From: Trochalopteron elliotii
Taxonomy: Eukaryota; Chordata; Aves; Passeriformes; Leiothrichidae
Direction of reading: 5' to 3'
DNA: 64,000 nt
Assembly (NCBI GenBank): GCA_024734555.1
Contig: JANPWX010019821.1
Coordinates: 1,590,417-1,654,416, forward strand
This document shows positions 1 through 13,130 of this stretch, in pieces (position 1 is the stretch's first letter; the number at the start of each line of letters is the position of its first letter). A program made the position numbers and the translations under genes. The notes under the pieces are model-generated. The model searched no databases and was not told the origin of the DNA. It saw nothing but the letters and a program-made list of their open reading frames with translations.

Positions 1-2074
1 TAGTGTCATTAAAACTGAAGCAGTCAGGAATGATGGTAACCAGTATCATCCAGCAGGTCTGGTTACATTTCTGTTGCTTTTCACTTTTTATGTGGATAGC
101 TTTAGCAGGCTCCAAGTGTCGAAGTTATCTTTTCTTGAGATCATCCTCAGTGGTCATCCTTCCTTCAAGGCAGATCCTGCCTCCGCTTTGGCTGATTTAT
201 GCAGCTTCCAAGGCACAACAAAAAAGCAGCAGAAAACTGATAACTCTGACCCCAGAATGCTGTTCTTCTGTGGTACTGTCACCATATAGGCCTCTCCCCA
301 GTTATCCACAGTGAGAACTTATCTTAGAGAGGTGGATGTTTTCAGGCTCTATTCTTCCCTAGCAATCCCAGACTGTCAAAGCAACCCTGTGGGAAAATGT
401 CAGGCAGCATAAAATTGATCAGCCTCCAGTTATTTTGTGTGATGTGAGACACGCTGGTTTCTGTACCAGCATGGGAGCAGTTATGTGGTAACAACATCCT
501 TATCCCCAGGCCACCTAAATTGTGCCAAATGCAGTCCAGCTTCAGATTCAGAATCTACAGGTTACTAATATGGTAGAAACAGTAAATTGGAAGTTTGGTG
601 CATAACAAACATCCTCTGGATTTTCGTTTCTACTATGCAGCCAGCTCACAGTTGTATTGACAAAAAGCTGCTATAACAAATCTCTAGCACTGTGCTATTT
701 GGTTATCCTGATGTTGCTTTTAGTGGTGAGGATTTTATGGGCATTCCTGTGAAAACCCCACCTGCTGTGAAGTTGCTTTCTTCTTCATAGATTCACAATC
801 TGGCTCCTTTTTGACTGAATTACTAGGCTTCAAAGAAGAAATGCACAGTAGAATATAAAGAGCCAGGAATCACAGTGACAGAGAAAGCAATTGGTATTAC
901 AGATGCATGGTAATACCTTTCTTTATTAAAAGAAATGGTGCTTCGGAGAACATATTTCTTTAGGAGTAGGCTGTTTTTTAACATCCTTCCTAAAATAACC
1001 CAAGAAGAATGCAAAGGCTCTATGACTTTAGTTTTTTATTTTGTATAATTTGAGGTGCCTAACAATTCAAAATAGACATTGTCATCATCACATAGCATAT
1101 AAAATGTGGATGGTGAAGACTGCAGAGGGTTCTCAGTCCTGATTCAGACTCCATTGTTGACCAGAACAGAATCTGGCAGGAATAAAACTTTCTGAACTTC
1201 TTGGAAAATTAAATCTCAAATCATAAGTAACACCAGGAAAAAAAAGCAACCAAACAAGAAAACAAAAAACAATGGCAAATGAGAAAAATATGGGAAAAAT
1301 TCCAGTGTCTCTCCCTGCTCATGGCATTCCCACTTGCAAAACCATTTTTCATTCCTTTCTGCAGAGAAATATTTATAGTGTATGAAGCTTACATTAATCA
1401 GGAAAATAACTAAGGGTTGTTTTTTTTTATATGAGGCATAAAACACAAATGGAGATTTTTTTCTCCAATCAGTTCTTAGCAAAAATCATGACAGAATATC
1501 AAAATCTGTCACTATAAGAATAAACCATTCTTGTTATCATTGCATTTTTAACATTAGTCCAAACAAGTTACATAAACTAGCATTCTTATTTAACCCACAT
1601 CAAGGATGATATTCAGGATCCAGGATCCAAATGTCATTCCTGACACTTTTCAACTCTTACAGCCTGGCTGTAAGTGGTAATCTGATCTGACATCTATTTA
1701 TAACGTGCCATATTGTGAGTATCTCTGCTCCAGAGATAACGCTCTGGAATCATAACACTACCTAGATCCAATGCATCGATTTTCTTCCTTAGAAGACCTT
1801 TGGAAAGAACCATGCATATTTGGTGCATTTTACTCAGTTGTTACATGTTTGAAACCGCAAAGCACCCATGTGCACTGAATTACTGATGGCAAGATCACGT
1901 ATTTTTAGTTTTGCAGAAATAGTAGCCAAACTGTTGTCTGTTTTGCAGTCTGCAGCATTAATCCTGCACTTTCTCTCTTTTTTTTCCATTTGAGACAGAG
2001 GATTATTAGGGCTCACTTAGGTTGTGAGCAAACTCAAACTGTTTGGTGTTTTCATTAGGGAAGGATACACACCT
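1..2074. other. Unannotated non-coding DNA
   Basis: AT-rich unique-looking sequence. Open frames on both strands are short (103 codons or fewer), overlap each other and show no recognisable protein family. I see no RNA gene or repeat I can name here. Confidence 0.6.
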
Positions 2075-2922
2075 AAAAGAAGACATGTCATCCAGAGGGA
2101 CCTGGACAAGCTTGAGAACTGGCACCATTGGGAATTTCATGAGGTCTAACAAGACCAAGTACAAGGTCCTACACCTGGGTTGGGGCAAGCCCCAGTACCA
2201 GCACGGGCTGGGAGATGAACAGATGGGGAGCAGCTCTGGGGGAAGGACTTGGGGGTGCTGGGGGATGAGAAGCTGGACATGACCCAGCCATGAGCGCTCC
2301 CAGCCCAGAAAGCCAAAAGTGTCCTGGGCTGCATCCAAAGCAGCGTGGGCAGCAGGGGAGGGAGGGGATTCTGCTCTTCTGCTCTGCTCTGGTGAGACCC
2401 CACCTGGAACCCTGCACCCAGCCCTGGGTTCCCAGCACAGGAAGGACATCAGTCTCTAGGAATGATCCAAATAAGGGTTACTAAGATGATTAGAAGGATG
2501 GAGCACTTCTTCAGCAAGGAAAGAACTGGGATTGTTCAGCTTGGAGAAGAGATGGCTTTGGGTTAACCTAACTGGGACGTTCCAGTACCTGAAGGGAGCC
2601 TACAAGAAAGATGGAGAGAGACTTTTTACAAGACCATATAGTGATAGTACAAGGGGAAATGGCTTCAAAATAGAAGAGAGTAGGCTCAAATTAGGTGTTA
2701 AGAAGAAATGCTTAACTGTGAGGGTTAATTCTTAACTGTGAGGTAAGGTACAGGAGCAGATTGCCCAAATCTGTGGGTGTCCCATGTGAAGCATGGATAG
2801 ATGTTTAAGGCTGAATGAAACTCTGAGCAACCTGGTCTAGTGGAAGATGTCTCTGACACGATAGAAGGGTCCATGATCTTTAAGGTCTCTTCCAACCAAA
2901 ACCATTCTGTGATTCTATGATA
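2075..2922 (+). mobile_element. CR1 LINE, 5'-truncated, 3' end retained
   Basis: This is a non-LTR retrotransposon remnant of the CR1 superfamily, the dominant bird LINE. Sequence seen: a start at about the 'ccagagggacctggacaag' block, then the 'aaggtcctacacctgggt' block, 'cccagaaagccaaaagtgtc', 'gtgagaccccacctgga', 'cagcttggagaagag', 'cagtacctgaagggagcc', 'gagcaacctggtctagtgga', 'gatctttaaggtctcttcca', and finally the terminal octamer-like repeats 'gattctatga' at 2911-2920. The order matches the 3' part of the avian CR1 ORF2 and its short 3' UTR. It is truncated at the 5' side, as almost all CR1 copies are, and its reading frame is broken by stops and indels, so it is dead. A 20-bp internal tandem duplication is present at 2711-2750. 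The left boundary is approximate (perhaps 2070-2090). Confidence 0.95.
2711..2750 (+). repeat. 20-bp tandem duplication inside the CR1
   Basis: The string 'cttaactgtgagg' occurs at 2711 and again at 2731. In canonical avian CR1 the corresponding 'ttctttactgtgaggg' region occurs once, so this is a private slip or duplication of this copy. Confidence 0.8.
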
Positions 2923-5900
2923 CACTGATCTCTTCACATATCTTGGCCTTGTTCTATTGTTTTATTGACATCATTAACCCTAAACTTCTGAAGATTTACT
3001 TGTTAACACATGCCAAAACTCATAGGGCCATGAATATGGATAAGGAATTTTCATTTCAAACTCTGCCTAAACAGGATGATTACTGATTAATAATTATAGC
3101 CAAGGTCCACCAAAACAAAGAGCTTGAAAGCAAAGCCATTTTGTGGCTCAAAAGCAAGCCCTTGAGGTAGTCAAAGCTATACTTTGAGAAGAATAGAAAG
3201 AACTTCTAAATACATAAAACTAAAAAAAAAAAGGAAAAAAAAAGAAAACAGAACTAGATCCTGTCTTGTTATAATGCTCAAGTAGTGAAAGCAAAAATTG
3301 TTCTTAAAATACATACAGAGAGTAACCATGCCTTGGTCCACTTGCTGTCTAGGATTCACGACAAACCAAAAAAGTCAGACAGGGAGAGTAAAGGTGAAAT
3401 GAAACTGAACAGTGACTAATTTTGTTGTGCTACCCAAAGGAGAGAGAATTTCTCAAAATCAGTTTGATGAATTGGAAGTTCGACACTATGGGAAAAGTGG
3501 ACTCTTCACTTTCTGGTTTTCAGTTCAAATGAACCAATTATTTTGCTGACCTCAGGGTCCAAATTTCAAAGAAAGCTGAAGACAGGCTTAGGCCTGCTGC
3601 TATGGCAAATTCCAAAATACCCAATTACTGACCTCAGGAGGAGTCAGCATTCCTAAGATTAGAGTCACTGGGAGTTTACTTCACAAACTCACTTCTAATA
3701 ATATACTATAGTGCAGACACCATTAACCTGCCTTTTTCAGTTAGCAAATAAGATAGGTCTTAAGGCAAAATAGTTATTAACAGTAGGAGTTACATCTCTA
3801 ATTGAAAACAGCAACATCTGCAGGGGAGTGTAATAAAAGCATATAACAAGTGAGTGTGTTAGTAGATTACAGGGACTCCAGGTAATTGTTTCATAAGACA
3901 GCTCTGAAGCAGAAACAACGAATATTTCAGGACTTCATAAGTCTAGACTAATTCTGGTCACTGAAGAGTGTCCCAAGTATTAACTCTGTTCTTACTAGCC
4001 AATTTGACCAGCATTAAACTGGCAGACATCCCAGATTTCCTTATTATTTGCACTGCATTTATTTCAATGTTTACATCATTTTGTAGCTAGCTAATTCTCT
4101 TCTTTTTCTGCCAACTCATATAAGGATGCTGTTCAATAACAAAGCCCATTCACATCAGTTACTTGACGTAGAGCTATTGTGTCCTAGCTGTCAGTTATTC
4201 TAAAACATCTTTAGGCCTAAGTTATTCTAATATCAGTGACCTGCTGCTTCTATATACAAAACTCTTCCACTGCTTTTATAATCAAATGCACAAAGCAAAA
4301 GCCTGAAAACTGAGCACCTGCTGAGCACCCAGAAACTCTTGGTGAAGCCTATCAGTATTGCAGATATAGAAGCTGAGATATTTAAACATACAGGAGAAGT
4401 TCTTTGTTATTCTCCATGTCTGAGGTCATATTTTGCCTTCTGGATCAAGCTGCTCTTCACACAATTGGAAGAGATTTCTAGACCTCTTTATAGAATTTTT
4501 CCTAATTTATCATTTTACATTTTACTCAGCATTTATGAGTCTTTTCTGTGCGCTTACTTCAGATGACTGAAGAAAGTATGGTGTTTACAGCGCTTCTGTA
4601 TAGTATTCTAGTGTTTGTCTGAATTTTGGAGCTGACCTGTATTTTGTGGGTGCAGTGTTAGGTTTTATATTATGCCTTTCCATATGCTGGCTGTTCTGTG
4701 GCACAGGACTTCTCAAGAAGGACAGCAGATACGTAGTTTTGTCACCTGTTGCAAATGTGTACTTAACTCTGTTTCTAGAAACAGCAGCACAATAGATAAG
4801 CAAGCATGTTCTTTTTGCCTGTTACTGTCTGGAAGCAGACTATATTTCAAGCACCTTTTAATTAATTTCTGTGCAAACTCTGAAGGTAACAGCCCACATC
4901 CACTCAGCAGAAGCAAAAAAATCTATTCCCATGTTCAGATAAGGGGAAAAAAGCTTCAGCTTCCTTGTCCCTGAAGTTGCAGATGACAACAATGATCAGA
5001 TGGCAACAATGATCACATTCTCAATAATGCCTCTGTCCATGAAGTTCTTAAACAGGCAGTCTGCCAGGGGTGTATGTTGCAGCTGATACATCTAGGGGCC
5101 CTTTCACTTCTCATTACCACCTTCTTATTTCTTAAACCTCAAACAAGGTTTGTTTCAGTAGGACTGCCACAGCCATCACAGTAACATGCTAGTAATTCAC
5201 AATTTAGAAAGTGAGGTGGTGAAGCAGCTCAGGTGTACAAGGACTACCAGGCTACACAAGGAGCAGATAAATTGCCTTCTGCTTCCTCATATATCTGCTC
5301 TGAGTTTTGTATAGATAATAATGTTCTTTTACTAGATATACCACCTAAATTTACAAGCTGTAAAAGGAAAGACAAACCCCTTAGGTGATTTGAGAATCAC
5401 ATTAAATACTTGTTAAGCCTCCAAATGTTCCAGCTTCATGTTCAAGAAACTTTGGCCAAGGCTGGTTTGTGATATGAGGCTGTTTGTAGAGCTGGTTGAG
5501 ATATTCCCAGAGGGGCTATTCCCACTGGACCTTTGCAATGCCTTTGCCACAATCTATGGCTCTGGTCAGACTTCTTTGTGTTTCCAGGAAAACGTAGCAA
5601 CTTCTGGAAAAGGGAGGCAGTGATGTGCACAGTATCCTGAACATCAGCTCTTAAAAAGCTGTGAGTTTTCTCAGAACTCTTTAATATGGGTGCTTTACTT
5701 TGTTGCTCTTCTCTGGTTATAGCCAAATCCCCTTCCCCAGGATAGGTCAGAGGAGTTGGAAACAGAGGGTCAGATCTACTGCTCTGCTACTAGGGAACTG
5801 GGGCAAAAATCAGCCACTCATTTAATTTGTGAATATTAAAAAAGTCAACAACAATTTCTTTCAAATCTACAGCCTGCCCTAAGCATGTAATGTAGTCAAA

Positions 5901-7792
5901 TTAAATCCCTAATAAAGTATCTATGAAATGAAAACCAAACATGTCCATCTTTTGTAGTTCCAGCTTCCCCTAATGGAAAATGGATGTATTTCAATCAGCC
6001 ACATGTCCAAACTGTGGTTGTTCTCACAAGTCTGATTTCTTCCCTTAAATGGGATCCATTCAAGAATGTGACACTGTTGTTTCTCTTTCTGGAGACCTAC
6101 ATGACAGTCAGAAACAGCACACAAATGAGCTCAGTCTCGCAACTGTGGTCCTTAGAGACACTGAGCCCTTCACGAACAAGATGAAGATGTTCAGACATTT
6201 GGAGAAGCCAGGAGTGCTGGGTTGCTCAGGACAGCTTTGGCAGCCAGGGATAATGATGCAGTGCCGCATTTTGACATGCCAGCAGCACTGAAGGCAGCTT
6301 TGAATAGCAAAGTCCCTCTAAACCACCAGAGTGGTGTAGAGAGCTGCAAGCAGGATTCACAGCTGAGCACAGAGTCCTGAGTGCCGTGTCCTTAAACGGG
6401 AGAAGCCAGGCTGACTCTTTGGCTTCTCCTACCTAGCTATCCACTGTTAGAGACACTTGGCATGACACAGCAGAAGAGTGAAGTCACTGGGCCCTAGTGA
6501 CACTCTATTTAACATTTCTTTTAACTGTCTTTGCATTAATCAGGCTGTTTAAGTGGACCCTGATGTAAATATGAATTGAGTCTCTCTGGAGCTGTTTGTT
6601 TGCTTCCCTGGGAAGTTTTACATATTGGAGACAAAGCTGTGTCTTATTATAGCTTCATCTGACCATGAAAGACTAAAATACTGGAATAACTGATGGTTAT
6701 TCAGATATAAATAACAGATTGATTCTCCTGATTTCTGCCTCACCTTCTCTCACCTTTCCCCAGGAAGCATCAGTATAGGGTAGATTGCTAGAAAATATTG
6801 CCAGAATTTATTTCAGTGTCTTGTCTTTCTGTAGGTTCATGCTTCAATGCTGCATGCATTGCAGAGCAAGGTGCCAGGATTTTCCAGCTTTGCCAACTTT
6901 TTTTACTCAGCCTTCCAATGTCACTAATTTCCCAGGCTTTGACATAAACACTGATACAACCCAGGAAACTCTTTTTTCAACTCTTACTGTGTGAATTGAG
7001 CATAGTTAAGCCTTGTCGTGTGTACCCTTCCCTATGGTTCTACAAAGGTAAGTCAATGACTTTATGTAGCAGATGAAAGCTGCCATGATAATTTAAAAAA
7101 TGTATTAGCTATTCAGGGTAGGTAAATAGTCCCCATGGTATTGATAGCAGCAGCTGATGTTCACAGACGTGACTTCTTTTTTGCCCTTTATTGCATTTTC
7201 TGTGTGGAACAGTGTTTCTGTTTGAACAGTTCCTTGCACCTAATATTTCCTAAAAGCTGTATCTGTGTCACTCTGTGCTTTAGACCTTCCTCAAGACATC
7301 AGGAATTTTTTCTCTCCTATCATATCTAGGAAAGCGGGTGGATTTTAGACTGCCTCAATATTTCCTTTCCTGTGCTATTATCTTTCCTGGGGGCTGACAT
7401 TTTTGTTCTGTCTACTGACTTGTTGCATACATATAGACTGATCCTTCTGGTACTGGTGGGCACTTGGCTAGTAGTTGCAGCTTGCTGCTGCGTGCAGTGA
7501 TGTGGAGTATATCTGTCAAGTCCCGTGACACTGTCTGTCCCAGGGCTGGCTTCCTCTGTAGCAGGTATTCCCTGCCTGCAATTTCATCACAACCCACAAA
7601 GGGATTATTCGCTTTTGGGAATCAGAGAATTGTCACAGCCTTAGTGAGAGGTCAGTTTGTGCAGCAGCTCTGGACAGAGAGACAGCATAATATCTCACGC
7701 AGCTATTTGAAGATGAGCAGCTGGAGAGAGACTAGAGGTTCTGCGTCACCCCTCCCAAGTGGTTCTGCCCCTGTGAGCTGGGCAGAGCCCCC
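2923..7792. other. Unannotated non-coding DNA
   Basis: AT-rich unique-looking sequence up to the assembly gap. The open frames (for example 61 codons at 5438-5623 on the plus strand, 100 codons at 4672-4974) match no family I recognise and lack convincing splice context. A small imperfect duplication occurs near 4987-5015 ('caacaatgatca' twice, 17 bp apart). Confidence 0.55.
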
Positions 7793-8142
7793 NNNNNNNN
7801 NNNNNNNNNNNNNNNNNNNNNNNNNNNNNNNNNNNNNNNNNNNNNNNNNNNNNNNNNNNNNNNNNNNNNNNNNNNNNNNNNNNNNNNNNNNNNNNNNNNN
7901 NNNNNNNNNNNNNNNNNNNNNNNNNNNNNNNNNNNNNNNNNNNNNNNNNNNNNNNNNNNNNNNNNNNNNNNNNNNNNNNNNNNNNNNNNNNNNNNNNNNN
8001 NNNNNNNNNNNNNNNNNNNNNNNNNNNNNNNNNNNNNNNNNNNNNNNNNNNNNNNNNNNNNNNNNNNNNNNNNNNNNNNNNNNNNNNNNNNNNNNNNNNN
8101 NNNNNNNNNNNNNNNNNNNNNNNNNNNNNNNNNNNNNNNNNN
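7793..8142. other. Assembly gap (350 N)
   Basis: An unbroken run of 350 N. The left flank is the GC-richer 'gggcagagcccc' and the right flank is a GGA/GGCAGA simple repeat. The gap is probably collapsed or unsequenced low-complexity DNA. The open frames on both strands that cross the gap are artefacts of translating N. Confidence 0.99.
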
Positions 8143-8210
8143 GGAGGAGGAGGAGGAGGCAGAGGCAGAGGCAGAGGCAGAGGCAGAGGCAGAGGCAGAG
8201 GCAGAGGCAG
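8143..8210. repeat. (GGA)n then (GGCAGA)n simple repeat
   Basis: Six GGA-type units (8143-8159) run directly into about eight or nine copies of the hexamer GGCAGA, ending at 8210. The left edge is the assembly gap, so the true array length is unknown and could be much longer. Confidence 0.97.
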
Positions 8211-8983
8211 GGTTACTTGGGACTGGATTTTCAAATGCAGGTCTCAGATGTACTATCATGTAACAAGCGGATTAACCAGTTATTGCGCATCAGTTGAACT
8301 GTGGTAATCAATACTGTATTCATGTTAGTCCAGCACAAACTAAATCTAAACACATCAGCTGACTTTTTGGCTAAGGCCACTCACATGGCCTTGAATCTGC
8401 CATTAGAACACAAATATAGTCTCTTATAGTCAGTCAGTCTGACTGTCAGACAGGATACAAGCAATCATGCTCAGCCTTAGAAGTTGTTTGAGGGCATGGA
8501 AGAGCTATTAAACCTATGATACAGAGGAGTTAAGGGACTCAACAAATTTAAGATTACAAACTAGAGCTACACTTAAATAAAGGAGAATCCATCTCTAAAG
8601 AGAGAGTAGCAAGACATAAAGGTAAATCCGTAGGGAGTGTCAGGTCAAAAAGCTGAACTTCCTTCATGTTCTTACCCTAGGCTGCCCAGAACATACTAGG
8701 AAAATAAAGAACTGTTGGGCTGGATGTGGGCTGACAGATATACTTCCAATACTTAAGATGTAGGCACAAATACTTCCAATATTTAAGATGTAGGTATCAC
8801 TGCTTCAATTATGTCTCATTGTTTTCAGTTTGCCTGCATGACTTGGAAAGGGGAGACCAGGTGATGTCCTGCAATATGTGAAGCTGCCTGTCACTCATGG
8901 TATGTTGGAAAGAGTAGTTTCTGCAGTAATCGAGAAGCTTCCAAATGGGTAACAAACTTGCTCTTTGTCCCTCTGATCAAATA
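8211..8983. other. Unannotated non-coding DNA with a small tandem duplication
   Basis: Unique AT-rich sequence. At 8741-8800 a roughly 30-bp unit beginning 'tacttccaat' is duplicated head to tail (starts at 8741 and 8771) with a few substitutions. No coding signal. Confidence 0.6.
8741..8800. repeat. Two-copy 30-bp tandem duplication
   Basis: 'tacttccaat' followed by a 'tTaagatgtagg' block occurs at 8741 and 8771, an offset of exactly 30 bp. The copies differ at a few bases, so the duplication is not recent. Confidence 0.85.
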
Positions 8984-9062
8984 CAGCAGCAACAACAACA
9001 ACAATAATAACAATGATAATAACAAGGATAATAACAATAACAATAACAATAATAATAAATAA
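8984..9062. repeat. (AAC)n/(AAT)n compound microsatellite
   Basis: Starts with CAG CAG, continues as AAC repeats, and grades into interrupted AAT/AAC/GAT units up to 'aataataaat'. On the reverse strand it gives a hydrophobic Ile/Val-rich open frame, which is simple-repeat translation and not a gene. Confidence 0.95.
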
Positions 9063-11620
9063 TTTTAAAAATTCAATCCCTATAAGACCTTTCTCCTTCA
9101 ATTTCTGTTCTAGATTTTCAGGCTTATCTAGACTGAAAACTCCTGAATTTTTTCCTGTTGTGTGATCAGTGGTAAACTTCAGTCTGAGTAACTTAGTTAA
9201 TTTTTTTCACATATACTAGGAGAATAGTAGAAGAGGACAGTAGAAGAATTTAAAAAAAGGATCCCTAAGAAAATTCACTGGCTGGTTCCAATTCCGACCA
9301 CTTGCACAACACACACAGTGCAAAACCAGGATGCAACCTCAGCTAACAGGAAACCTGGCTAGAACTGCACGTCTTTCATAGTTACATGCTTTATATTGCA
9401 CAGGGAAGTAAGGATATAAAAAATTAACCTGTCCAAGTTTAATTTTCCTTGCTTTCTTTTCATGAAGGAAGGTAGAAATAGGAATGTCAGAGTGACAAGG
9501 TATTTTTTTTAATTAGCTGAGCAGATAATCCTGGTGTAAATCTGCATTGCTGTGGGGCTGTATGAACATCAGGCTAAAATACTTTATGCCCTGATAGAAA
9601 ACAAATAGGAAATGAAATGAAAAGTCTACTGTAAAATCTAAAATGTAAACAACACAAAAAAAGAAACACAAAACTGCACAATGCATAAAATTTGTAATCA
9701 TGTGGTGTTTAATTCAAACCATCTTGACAATTCATATGAAATTTCAGGTCAGATTCAAGACAGAAGGTTGAGAAACTAGAATGTAATGCCATTTTTGTAC
9801 TCTCTGCTTATGCCTCAGTGGGAAACAAAAAGCAGAATTCAGCCCTAAGGGGCTAAAATATGTATATTTTTCAAACTCAAGCCTTTGTTTTGTTGTTTTT
9901 TGACATGGTGTGGGGTGGTTTTTTGGAAGTATGGCAAAAAAGATTTCTAATAAAGTAGGACATACACTTGCTCTATTTTCATTACCTATCTGAATCTAAA
10001 ACAAAGATAGATCGAAACTTCAAGTAACATTTGTGTATTAAAAGGAATTATTCCTGACAATTTCAATGACAAGTTTCAGCTTGATGTGATTTAAAATGGG
10101 CAAGTTACAAAGCCCTAAAAAAATGGAGTTTTATAATGGAAATGCTGACAGACCCTTAACTACAGCAGCGTTGCTGGGCGCCACTCTAATAAAAGGTGGC
10201 AAGGATCCAGAAGTATTCACAGCTGCATGTCTAAACTTTATTAAGTATCTGACTATAGTTTGCAGGTCCTCAACCAGATCATAACTCACTTAATTCTGAC
10301 ACATTCCAGTTTATAATTAGTGTTGTACTAATATGTTCCTAACTGGTACCAGCATATTCCTATGTTCTTTTTTTTCCTGTAAAACAAGACTGTTCCTCAA
10401 AACCAAGGATGCACTGACATTGGCAAGAAGCATCTGTGTCTTCTTTTTTTTTTGGTCCTTGGACTAAAATAATTCATATCTTAAAGGCCAATGTCTGTAA
10501 ATGAAGCACGAACACTGAAACATCTGTAACTCCCAAGGCAGAAAAATAAAGCAATTTCCAACTTCCTCTAAGCCAAGTATTTTATTTTGCCCTTGCATTC
10601 AAGGAGAAAGCAAATTGTTCTTAAAAATGTATCAGTGATAGTTTGCCATTAGGAAATAATCGTATAAACAAAATAAGCAAACACAATTGTTTAGCAATTT
10701 GCCAAGCAATAAAGTAACTGTACTAGTATATTTGAAGGTATAAACTTATTTATTTAAATCTACTGTTGAATGCCTGCTACCTGAAAACCAGGACATTTTA
10801 GATATGCGTAACTTTCCATAGTTAATGTTTTATGATACTGCCAATCTGTGGAACATGAGCCCTTTATATGTAGGATTGATCATCACTGGCACTGAAATCC
10901 TTGCTTCTTGTTTTCCATGCTCTTGGCAGTTCATTTCCAGTGGCTGCCATTCATTCGTAAGATGCTTTGTCTGTCTGGGCATGTACCTGGGCAATGACCT
11001 TTGCTGATGGTGGTTTTGGAGCACCCAAGGAAGGTGTACATCTATAGTGTATAATAGAAATTCTCAGATATTGATATTCTATTTGAGCACTGTTCTGGAA
11101 AGCTTTCTTAGGGTGCTCCTGCTGAAAACTGAAAGGCCAGGGGGGAAAACCCATGGTGAAGTAGCTACACTCTTATGACAGTTCACTGAAAGACTGAATT
11201 TTCAGTAAGAATATTTCCATTCCTTCATAGAGGGACAACCCTCCCACTCTCTTTTGGAAGAATAATCTTACTATTCTTTACAGCTAGGATCCTAAACACA
11301 ACTCAAAGCAAAAATCTAGCAGGATTTTGCATTCTGCAACCTGAATTAATGAGGAACTAAAATCTTAAAATGCAAGAAGTTTTTTAGTTATCTGTATTTG
11401 CCACAGCAACACAAGCATGTATATTCAGTTGCTGGTCCAGTAAACCATTTCAGTGTTTATGGTAAAACACAGGATAAAGTGTGTACACATATTTTATCAT
11501 GTGTAGCAATAAAGAATGTAAACAGAGAATCTGTAATGTGAGCTAGATTAAATGATCATTATGGTACTTTGCTTTGGCGGTATTAAAAGACAAGACAGAT
11601 AATACACTCGCATGGTGATT
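9063..11620. other. Unannotated non-coding DNA
   Basis: AT-rich unique-looking DNA with several T-rich tracts (for example 9892-9925). No frame longer than 67 codons and no family recognised. Confidence 0.55.
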
Positions 11621-11670
11621 ATATTATATTATATTATATTATATTATATTATATTATATTATATTATTAT
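11621..11670. repeat. (ATATT)n microsatellite
   Basis: About nine or ten pure copies of the pentamer ATATT, ending in one degenerate unit at 11666-11672. Likely polymorphic in length. Confidence 0.97.
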
Positions 11671-12748
11671 ATTTCATCAAATGAATGATTTGGAGTCTAT
11701 GAATAAGTAATTTTTTTGACACATTGGCTTCCTGACTTTCTGTAAACAGTGTACATTAGCTCCTCAGTGGCTAAAAATTTAGCACTTATCAATAGCTAGT
11801 TTTTAGAGAGAAACAAAGGTGGACAAAACTCTCCCATATACATCACAGGGCTTTGTAAAGGTGAAGAGAACTAACTTTCTCCTTCATCATCAACTTTATT
11901 TCACAAGAGACTTCACATTCACTTGAAATGCTGCCTCCTTTTTTTTCTGATTCAAGGCCACAGGCACAACATGCAGCTGCTTAACACTCAGCCCAACATA
12001 AACCTTATAGCCTTCAATTAAGTTACAGACTAACATTTGACTCACATTCAGACAAGTATGAACATACATGGAGATGACAACAGGTGATAATTCTGCAATT
12101 TTCAAAAGAAAGCAAAGGAAGGAAAGAGTAAAGAAGACAGAAAACAAAGGAGATTAAAGAAAAACAGTTTCAGGTCTATATTTAAAGAGGTTTTGGCACA
12201 TATTGTGGAAGAGCTGACTTGTGTTAATATATTTTTCCATTTTCCAAATTACTGCCTTTAGAAATTGAAACATCCTGACAAGTCAAAAATATGTTACCTA
12301 CCTGCCCAATATTTGTACACATAGGCTTAAGTGTTTGCTGCTGGTAGGGTTTGGGTTAATTTCATTTCTACATTAGCAAGAATGAAAAAAAAATGCTCTT
12401 TTTGGCCTCACAGTTTGTTCAAGAGTCCAATTGTTAATCTATAATCACTAGTCTTAAGGGAGTGAACTGTGGACCTACCATATATATGGCTGCGTCAAAT
12501 TTCATATTGAAGGAAGAGAGAATGATTTCTATTATTATGAAAATTTCAGTGGATCAGGCTCAGAAACACCAGACATTATTTTCAGGTAAAAATGAGTTTT
12601 CTTAGAATTTACTGAAAATTATTAGTTACTTTATGAGTTGAAATAGCTTTTGGACTATTTTAAAGCTGTCTTTAAGGAAACGTAGTGCAAGACTCAGGCC
12701 TGGATCAGATCTGAAATTATCTCAGTGATCACAAAAACACTTAAAAAA
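11671..12748. other. Unannotated non-coding DNA
   Basis: AT-rich sequence between the ATATT repeat and the second CR1. The minus-strand open frame at 11896-12147 (83 codons) has no recognisable domain. Confidence 0.55.
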
Positions 12749-13130
12749 TTGGGCTGTTCAGTCTGGAGAAGAGAAGACTCTGGAGAGACCTTTTAGCAGC
12801 CTTCTAGTACCTTAAGGGGACTTAGAAGAGGAGATAGAGAGACTTTTATATGGACAGATAGGGAGAGGACAAGGGACAATTGTTTTAAACAGAAAGAGGG
12901 CAGATTTAGATGAGATATTAGGAAGAAATTCTTTGCTCCGAGACTGGTGAAGCCCTGGAACAGATTGTCCAGTGAGTAAGGATGCCCCATCTCTGGAAAT
13001 GTTCAAGGCTGGATGGGACCCTGAGTAACTTGATGTAGTGAGTGACATCCCTATCCAGGGAAGGGGGGTTGGAACTAGATGATCTTTATGGTCCCTTGAA
13101 AATCAAACCACCCTATGATTCTGTGATTCT
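12749..13130 (+). mobile_element. CR1 LINE 3' end, severely 5'-truncated
   Basis: Only the last 380 bp or so of a CR1 remain. Seen in order: 'ttcagtctggagaagagaag', 'cttctagtaccttaagggga', 'gaagaaattctttgctc', 'gatgccccatctctggaaat', 'gttggaactagatgatcttt', and the terminal 'ctatgattctgtgattct' repeats ending at 13130. This is the same family and strand as the 2-kb copy, but truncated further toward the 3' end, so it is an independent insertion. It carries no functional frame. Confidence 0.95.

Noticed and set aside
7464..8297. 277-codon plus-strand open frame, and 162-175-codon minus-strand frames, across 7.5-8.3 kb
   Set aside because: They exist only because N was translated through the assembly gap; the readable parts are repeat translation (Arg-Gln, Ala-Ser, Leu-Pro) and unrecognised sequence.
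8895..9101. Ile/Val-rich minus-strand frame resembling a transmembrane segment
   Set aside because: It is the reverse translation of the AAC/AAT microsatellite.
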